From NCBI GenBank assembly GCA_964036665.1, contig OZ038533.1, positions 6,222,413-6,286,412 on the forward strand: 64,000 bases of DNA. The letters are read 5' to 3'. This DNA comes from Gordius sp. MW1. Taxonomy: Eukaryota > Nematomorpha > Gordioida > Gordea > Gordiidae. Shown here piece after piece: positions 56,861 through 64,000 of the stretch; the stretch's first letter is position 1; each line of letters starts with the position of its first letter. Position numbers and translations under genes: made by a program. The notes beneath the pieces were generated by a model, which was not told the DNA's origin, ran no database searches, and saw nothing but the letters and a program-made list of their open reading frames with translations.

Positions 56861-57855
56861 ATGTTTTTGTCACACAGAATGCCTGTTAAGTTTCTCCATT
56901 TGAGCCATCCGGAATTTATCCATCTTTGCCCGGGACGACGCTATCTAATAACAATATCAGCTAAGGCGAACTAATAATATGCAGCTAGAATCCATATTAT
57001 ACATACTTTACAGAGCAAGCCAATAATAACCCTATTTAACTGTGTTATATCAAATTTTGATTATAAATCAATACATTTCAAGATATAGCATAGCTCTTTA
57101 TGAAGAGTCAGAGATATTCAATTAATCCAACTTAATCCGAGACATTTAACTTGATTCAATTTGGGACATTCATCATGTTATTTCAATTGCTTTAATTTAT
57201 ATTACCACTCCATCCCTCTGGTGTATAACAAAATTGACCGCAACATTTATCAATGGAATACCAAAAGCATTAAAAACCTATAGTACCACTTTCATATCTC
57301 TTATTATACAATTAGAATATTATATGGTGCCTTTGTAAATATCTCATATGATACAATTTAAATACAAAATATAACTCTATTCACACCCCTCATTATAATT
57401 TAAATACACACCAGACATTGAATTTTAGATATTTAAATATCCTTACGATTTACCGATGTTATTCATATCAATCTCTATACAAGTGTATATAAACACGAAT
57501 TCTTAACAAAAAATATTCATTTTTCTGGTTAAATAAAATATGTTGTTTGCCTCTACTTATTCCCTTGACTCGTGACATAATATATTTATTAATATTAATA
57601 GGGACGACGGCAGCTACAAACCTATAGCTATATAGACCTAACTTTTAAAAGATTTTTGAGTGATTGTCTTTAACCCATACCTAGTGATGTTATGCAGCGC
57701 GTCATTTTACATCAGCGCCTTAATAGGAAGAAAGAGACTAAGAAGCCACACCCTTATAAAGGTCCATCGTAAGATGCGCTTGCCTAGTGTAAGGTCCCTT
57801 TTTTTACTAACTTCCTCCCCCTGTTACTTTTTTTACCATAAAATAGTAACACTGT
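56861..57855. other. AT-rich intergenic stretch, nothing recognised
   Basis: No gene or clear element was seen. Confidence 0.35.
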
Positions 57856-57863
57856 AGATAAAT

Positions 57864-58411
57864 CAGTGGCGTAAATAAGGGGGGGGGGGACTGGAAATTC
57901 CTGAAAAGTTTTTTTATTAATTTATCGGAATGAAACAAGAATATTTAGCGTTAAAAATAAATGAGAAAACTAATTACCACACAGGATTATGTGGGACAAG
58001 CCCCTACATTAGTCCCTAGCGAAAGAATATTCTCGTCCGCCGTCAATACCCTGACTAATAAAAGAAATAAATCGACGTCTGCTAATTTAAAATATAGTTT
58101 ATGTTTAAATAGCTGGAACACTCTGTAAATAATATAATTAGTTTATGGTTATATTCTCACTACGTTAATAATTTTTTTTGAAATATAATGTTTGTTGTGC
58201 TTTTACTTGTTACAGATAAAAATTAGTCGAAAGATAAAAATAATTTATAATTTGTGTAAAAATTACAAGGGCTTAAGAACAATATATTTTTGGAGGGGTA
58301 TAACAAAAACACCAAGCTTAGATAAAATTTATTTGATATTGTAACCCTTCCTTCCCCTTACACCCCCCCCCCCCAAAAAAAAAAAATTATACCATCTTGA
58401 GTACGCCCCTG
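57864..58411 (+). mobile_element. internally deleted hAT element with G-rich ends
   Basis: The left end CAGTGGCGTAAATAAGGGGG and right end (inverted) CAGGGGCGTACTC match the ends of the 50775-51023 element, in opposite orientation. It keeps a 45-codon piece of a hAT dimerisation domain at 57994-58128. No clean target duplication remains. Confidence 0.7.
57994..58128 (+). pseudogene. hAT transposase C-terminal (dimerisation) fragment
   Basis: It reads GQAPTLVPSERIFSSAVNTL, then TNKRNKSTSANLKYSLCLNS, then WNTL and stop. The PSERxFSSA...T.KR...L...N...LNSW pattern is the C-terminal signature of hAT transposases. It differs from the 54178-54482 domain, so it comes from another hAT family. No upstream exon is preserved. 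Confidence 0.8.
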
Positions 58412-58412
58412 G

Positions 58413-59244
58413 CTTAATTGTTATAATAAAAGTAAAAGTTCAATGTCCTGTCCGGTACCTTCTATCGTTTCGTAGCTTAGCAAAGTCTTTAATTTAATAT
58501 TAGTTTACACTTTATAGATAGGTTAGCTTAGATTAACAAATTTGACTGCACTGCACGCACAACAGCACACATCGTGTTGATGATGATGACAATTACAACT
58601 AGCTAATAACACCCCCTTGCCATATATCTAATGGTCCATCGGGTCTCTATGAAAAAATAATAGACTAGCTAGTGGTCGGTATTCAACACACCTACACTCA
58701 ATGTCTTTACCAGAAAAGGAGACTAACAGTGTGGGTGTGGCTCTTTTTCTTAAAACTAGAATACCTTCTCAGCACATCCTAGGGCGCGCTATCTAGCGCG
58801 CCCGTCACAACACTACCCATACCTCTCCTTAACTAACAAAATTTGGTTAAAAAAATTAGGTAATATATCTTCTAATCAATTTCTTATTGATTGTTAACTT
58901 AGGACTAAAAATCTTTAATAGTGAAAGGACTCCCAACATTATTATTATATAAACGAATGAGGCCGAAATAAGACTACATTTTTATTAAATAATCCAGCCC
59001 GCGTATTTTGTTATCTGCACTCTAGCCTCTTATAGATTCCCTTATTAAACGCAAATTCCTATTCTCAAAACAACTTACCTTTTTAATAATTTTAAATTTA
59101 CGTCATCACAAGAAGACGTATTTAATACGCAGTTTGTATGCGAACACGCATAGATGAGTTAAACCTTTTAATTGCGTAAGCCGTTATAAAACAATCTCTT
59201 GATTCTGCTAAAAGTTTGATGAGTCTTGCGAGATCATAGTACCT
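58413..59244. other. upstream region of the BTB-like gene
   Basis: No gene was recognised. It contains a perfect GC-rich hairpin at 58782-58803. No TATA element is evident. Confidence 0.35.
58782..58803. other. perfect 10-bp hairpin
   Basis: GGGCGCGCTA, a TC loop and TAGCGCGCCC form an uninterrupted palindrome in otherwise AT-rich sequence, about 440 bp before the BTB-like start codon. Function unknown. Confidence 0.5.
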
Positions 59245-61081
59245 ATGCCAAAAACCCTCCCAGACATATGGAAAGCCAATGATACCAAGATTAAGCCAGG
59301 AAAGAGAAAAGCAGTGTCCTCGCGTAGTACTCATGTTCCGGAGAAAAATTTAGTTCAACAGACACCTCTTGATAATCCCTACCCCATGCAAGGTTATCCA
59401 CCTATCCCTTATAATCATAATAATCTCTTTCACCCGCAAAAAGAATTAAATCCTCAGATGGGAGGAGGACAACAAGCTAATATTCTGCCCTTCTCATATC
59501 CTTATGCCACCCATTATAACAATGGGTTTGATTTCTATCGGCAACCAAATGCTGTAGAGCCTAGCGACCTTAGAATTTACCCATATGGTGAACAAATGGA
59601 TAGCCGAACACCGACTTCGTTCAATAAACAACCTTATATCGGTATATGCAATTAAGACAATTGATTGATATGCTTTAATGTAATATCGAAATAAGATTTT
59701 AAAACTATTCCCGCTTGGGTATTATAAAGGGAGGGTTATGACGGGTCGTAACCATGAATCAAATAAAAATAACTCAAAGTTATATGCCATCGAGAGTAAT
59801 CTTTAAAGTAGAGACTAATTTGGCTAAATTTATCCTTCTCTTTTAGCATGTGACTCGAACAGGCATATAACGTTTTCGCTCTGATTGGAATTCATCAGTA
59901 TGCCATAAATTTTCTAGTCACTTACTAATCGAGTTAGGCATACATAAAGCCAAATTAGATTGTGCGATTTTTATTACTTCCCGATCCCGGAAGTTTTTAA
60001 TGATATAAATAAGAAACGACCTGGATTAATTCGGAAAGTGTGCTGGCTTAATTCCTCCAAGGGCTGGCATTCGATAATTATTTAATCTTTAATATTTTCT
60101 TAGATAAAATCTATATAAATGATATATCGCGAAGTATTAAATAAATAAAACTAATATAAATACGAAGGGTGGAATAGAAATAATTAATATTCAGCAAATC
60201 AGGATTACTCTAATCTTCCAAACGCTCATATACGTCCCTCATCAAACAATGTTTACAGCTATACGAATAATCCCGTCTGGCCGCCTACCCAAACGGACCA
60301 ATTTTGTTACAATTATCAGCAGCCTAGCGTTCCACTAAACTATCATACTTACCCACAACCCAATATTGTCATGCCATGTCATTCAACTCCAGTACCTTGT
60401 CAAAGGATCTTAAACCCACCACCTAACTCTGTATCCAATTTAACGCCTGCAGAAATAAACCATAATTTTTGTGATCCTACAGTTCCAAATATAATGGCGC
60501 CCAACATAAACTATCAACCATCTTTAATGAACCCTCTTGCGACCCAAACAGCCAAAGTTCAACCATGTACCGCTTTTTATAATTTAGGCTTTACCGATGT
60601 TAGTCATAATCATGGGGGATGTTTAAAGGACCAAATATTGCCACAAATGAATGTGGGAACCGGCGACTCAGTTAATTCGGCCACAGTTAATTTCGGTCAT
60701 GGGGTTTGTCATCACGGTAATTTTAGGGCAGGTGATCAATTGGAAAATTATAATTTTCATGTTCAAATACTAGACACCGAGATTCAACTCCCTTGTAGTA
60801 CTTTTAGGGCTAATAGTCAGGACTTGGCTAAATACAGTAGCTACTTTAGGGTGGAACTTGACCTTCAAAAATGCTGTGCGGAAAAGAAGTTTGACTTTAA
60901 TACTCCCATCTATAATTATATAGACCGACAAAGCTTTGAAAAATTTCTGACCTATATTAAGACAGGAATAATCAATATTAATATAAACGAAGCACATATT
61001 TTCAACAGAATGGCGCATGAATGGAGGATCGATCAGATCGTAAAAATGTTTTTAGATGCGCGGATTGTGTTTAAGTTTTAA
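59245..61081 (+). CDS. BTB/POZ-like domain protein with long Pro/Asn/Gln-rich N-terminus
   Basis: Two exons (59245-59641 and 60195-61081) join in frame through a GT-AG intron of 553 bp and encode 427 aa. The first ~315 residues are low complexity, rich in Pro, Asn, Gln and Tyr, with repeated PYPMQGYPP- and YNHNN-like words, and are probably disordered. The last ~110 residues have the BTB pattern: FHVQILDTEIQLPCSTFRAN, then YSSYFRVEL, then YIDRQSFEKFLTYIKTGIIN, INEAHIFNRMAHEWRIDQIV. This corresponds to the B1-B3 strands and the A3-A5 helices of a BTB fold. No Kelch, BACK or zinc finger follows. I do not recognise an ortholog. The start codon is the first in frame and the reading after it is continuous. 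An adaptor role is an inference from the fold only. Confidence 0.7.
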
Positions 61082-61213
61082 CCTTGTGTATTTAAAAAAT
61101 TCCCTTTAAACAGATTTGGTTATCTGTATATTAAATGTTTATTATAATCAGATGATTTAGATGTATGCAACAAAGCAACTTATATTACTATAATGATTTG
61201 TTTGACCGATTGC

Positions 61214-61219
61214 TAATAA
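61214..61219 (+). terminator. polyadenylation signal of the BTB-like gene
   Basis: AATAAA lies about 130 bp after the stop codon; an ATTAAA occurs earlier near 61123. Confidence 0.45.
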
Positions 61220-61310
61220 ATCACGTGTTTAATTAATATTACAAAATATAGCTTTTAACAATTAGGTGAATATAACTTTAAATTAAATACACAAATCTTA
61301 TGATTGTCAA

Positions 61311-61465
61311 CATGGGCCTAGCTAAAGGGAGAGGCGACTGCCCTTCTCTAAATTTAAAAATTATTTAAAATTTAATATAAATATGGCTAAAATTATTAAA
61401 ATTATCGTTTTGTTTATCCCTAAATCATTATTGCCCCCCTAATTCAAATCCTGACTACGCCCATG
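61311..61465. mobile_element. 155-bp CATGGGCGTAGCC-family MITE
   Basis: CATGGGCCTAGCTAAAGGG at the left and CTGACTACGCCCATG at the right are degraded inverted ends. The flanks ATTGTCAA (61303-61310) and ATTGCCAA (61466-61473) match at 7 of 8. The interior shares CCCTAAATCATTATTGCCCC with the 50006 copy. Confidence 0.7.
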
Positions 61466-61473
61466 ATTGCCAA

Positions 61474-62393
61474 TTAGTTAATAAAGATTTATTAGAAGTT
61501 TTATATGAAGAAATGAGGACCCTCAAAGTTTTAAATGATAAAATACATCATAATCTATTGTAATAACTATTAAAGATGCCCCCTTTTTATTCTTGGTTAA
61601 GGCTCCTTTAGTCTATAAAATAAGTTAAAAATCAAGTGGCAATTCTACATAAATATATATTCATAAACCAACATAATAGTAAGTTTAAATTTATAAAATG
61701 GTTCATTTGCAAACTATGTATTTTAAATTAATTGCGACCCGATATTGTAGATGCTATCATATTTATACATAACTAAAATAAATCATTCAAAAAATTTGTT
61801 AATCAAAATCTGGGGTATCAATTAGTTTCATCAACGTATTAATTTGTCGATTAAATTTTACACACAGCAATTTTTCTTACTCCCGCGCTGGATACCAAAA
61901 AAATTTAAAACACGTTTGGGAGGGATTCAGTTAAAAAAATTTAAATGCTTTCAGGTCGGGTGAAAATTTTGAAATGCTTTCGGGTCAGGCACAGGTTAAA
62001 AAATTTCGGGTCGGGTTAGGGAAAGTGATTTTACAGTTCTCTAATGCCTAGTGATGTTGATTTGCTCCAGTGAGCATTGCTCACTGTGAGCTCTGCCCCC
62101 TCACACGCGCTGTGTATCCTCCTCTACTCATGATGAGGCTGTTGATGTATCAGATGAAAATGCGCGAGAGGCGAAGGGGTAGTAGCAAAAAGTAACTCAT
62201 GTATAGAGCTGTGTGCCTGAGCAGCATTATAAATTAACTAACAGATTTAATATGAGCAAATGCTATGAGCAAGCAGTTTCTCTAAACTGCTCATAGCATC
62301 TCATATTATGATGCGATAATAAAAGCGTGCGATGAAATAAAGCGTGTTTTGTTTTAGTACATTGTGTTGTTCAACAATAATTATGGCTATTTG
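61474..62393. other. intergenic stretch with repeat fragments
   Basis: 61940-62045 contains GGTCGGGTGAAAATTTTGAA and TTCGGGTCGGGTTAGGG, of the dispersed CGGGT class, ending CTCTAATGCCTAGTG. 62060-62100 has GAGCATTGCTCACTGTGAGC. A hairpin TGCTATGAGCAAGCAGTTT / AAACTGCTCATAGCA lies at 62261-62298. No gene was seen. Confidence 0.4.
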
Positions 62394-62632
62394 AATAGGC
62401 GTAAGTAGGATTTCCTCAAGGGGGGGGGGGGTATAAAATTTTTAAGATTACATTTTTTTGTAACTATTTTTTGGGGATCTAAATGTTTTGTTTCCTAAAA
62501 GTTTAAAGCGATATTCGCGTAAAAATAATAAGATACAAAAAGTAAAATTCCAACATATTTTTTTTATAAATATACAATGTAAAAATTATATAAATTGAAA
62601 ATCATGGGAGGGGTATCCCTACGCCAATGGCT
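62394..62632. mobile_element. diverged G-rich hAT-derived element
   Basis: GGCGTAAGTAGGATTTCCTC followed by a run of 11 G at the left, and GGGTATCCCTACGCCAATGG at the right, correspond to the ends of the 50775-51023 element (GGCGTAGCCAGGATTTTCTC). No target duplication was recognised. Confidence 0.45.
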
Positions 62633-62689
62633 ATTTGTTATGAATTTATATTTTTTAAGGCGAATTTTTTTTTGCTATTTTCTTTATAT

Positions 62690-63400
62690 ATGGCTAAAAT
62701 ATGTTTAATGATAAAAATTATTTTTCATATTTTTGAATTTTCTGTCTCACCAAGATGGTAATGATTTTTTTAACAATTTTAATAAGGTTTAACTTTATAT
62801 TTTATCGTTTTTAAGAACAGGTGTCAATGTAATAAAAAGGTGCGAACTAATTTTTTTTTGATTTTTATTATATATATCTAAAATGATTTTAAAAATTTAT
62901 TTTTTTATAAATGGCGAAATTATGTTTTATTGTATAAATATTTTTTTGACATTTTTAATATGACTTAATGTTTCTAAATTCATATTTAATAATATTTTTA
63001 GTCCAGGTCACAATGCAAAGTTTTATAAAAGGTGGGAAATTTTGCTTTATAGAATATTCTATATAGATGGCTAAAATCTGTTTAATGATTTCAAAATTTA
63101 CACCTTTATACATGCCAAAAATATGTTTTATTGTTTTAAATTTAAATTTTTTAATATTCTGTCTCACCCAATGCTAATAAATTTTTTGACGTTTTTAATA
63201 TGGTTCTTTAAGCCAGGTTACATTGTAATAGTTTTATTAAAGGTGTGAATTTATTTTTTTGGCAAAATATTTTGAAATTTATTGTTTTAAAACACGGCAA
63301 AAATATTTTTATTTTATTTACATATATTTTATTTATATGTCTCATATCTTTTTTGAGTTCAAATTTAAGTATTGACACCAAGTCAGCATTATTATTTTAT
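62690..63400. repeat. degenerate tandem repeat, ~170-bp unit
   Basis: Several diverged units contain GGCTAAAATMTGTTTAATG, TTCTGTCTCACC, TTTTTAATATGG and AGGTTACATTGTAATAG followed by TTTTATTAAAGGTGTGAA. The spacing is irregular and identity between units is low, which suggests an old minisatellite. Confidence 0.5.
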
Positions 63401-64000
63401 TAAATGGGTTAAGCGAATAATAAAATGGGGAGAGAGGAGGACTTTTTAAAATAAGAATAACAACGTTTCATGCTATGAGAGATAGGGGCGAGGGGATAGG
63501 CGATATGCCACATAAGACATAAGTAATTAACACATTTGCTGAGCAGATTAATTGCGATATGTCATATAATTAATTAACACATTCGTTGAGCAAAATGGAT
63601 GAGCAACTTACTTCAGTAATTGCTCGTACAAAACTACTTTTATTTAAAGTTGTTAACTAGCTAATATTCCTACTGCTTAGCTTGTATTTGTTGTTACAAC
63701 TTAACCTCTTAAGCATTTTACCCCTCTTGTTGACAACGCTTATGCGTCAGAGCACCGTTTACGTCCAAGTCGGAGCTAGAGCAACTTAACTACTATACTA
63801 ATGCCTATCAATTACAAACCTAAAACGATATAATGTAGCTTTAAATTGTTTATACAAATTAAATTTGTATTATTATTATTATAAATTACTACAAATATGT
63901 ATAATACGCATATAAATATAAAATATATATTAAAAGAATGAGACAAATTTGTTATGTACAAAATCGTAAGATGTTACATAGTAATAGAACAAGGAAAAAG
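63401..64000. other. AT-rich end of window, nothing recognised
   Basis: A few GAGCA and ATTAATTAACACATT words repeat around 63510-63610. No gene was seen. Confidence 0.3.

Overview
This is an animal nuclear genome window. It is AT-rich, has spliced genes with GT-AG introns (some only 37-40 bp) and a very heavy load of transposable elements. The four host genes are metazoan or eukaryotic: eIF3a, the R-SNARE YKT6, a membrane-anchored collagen with a spongin/short-chain-collagen C-terminal domain, and a BTB-like protein. The collagen N-terminus (cytoplasmic tail, one membrane helix, heptad-like stalk, RKRR site, then Gly-X-Y) resembles nematode-type cuticle collagens. A non-model ecdysozoan such as a nematode or nematomorph relative is therefore possible, but this is a weak inference and no species can be named.

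Layout. 1-2.4 kb: retrotransposon debris (a poly(A)-tailed LINE 3' end and a gag fragment between inverted repeats). 2.5-16.3 kb (+): eIF3a in 24 coding exons (1153 aa), with several MITEs in its introns. 16.7-19.2 kb: a foldback element with ~740-bp inverted arms around an intact 333-aa zinc-finger plus restriction-like-endonuclease ORF. 20.5-21.7 kb and 45.9-47.3 kb: two arrays of one repeat family. 24.1-24.7 kb (-): intronless YKT6. 25.4-37.5 kb: a Gypsy-type LTR element with a perfect AATAC target duplication, interrupted inside integrase by two head-to-tail copies of a second Gypsy-type element on the opposite strand that share their middle LTR. 38.2-39.3 kb: a hAT-like non-autonomous element. 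40.8-45.1 kb (-): the collagen gene (11 coding exons, 776 aa). 52.0-54.6 kb: a BED-finger hAT transposon nested in an older palindromic element. 55.1-56.1 kb: LTR-element remnant. 56.4-56.8 kb: RTE-like LINE fragment. 57.9-58.4 kb: a deleted hAT element whose termini match small G-rich elements elsewhere in the window. 59.2-61.1 kb (+): the two-exon BTB-like gene. 62.4-63.4 kb: another G-rich element and a degenerate tandem repeat.

The host genes belong to unrelated processes (translation initiation, membrane fusion, extracellular matrix, unknown), so no operon-like or pathway link is suggested. The most distinctive content is the foldback element carrying an RLE ORF, the collagen domain architecture, the unusual YKT6 C-terminus (CSC rather than a CAAX box), and several small-element families whose 8-bp target duplications tie them to the hAT superfamily.
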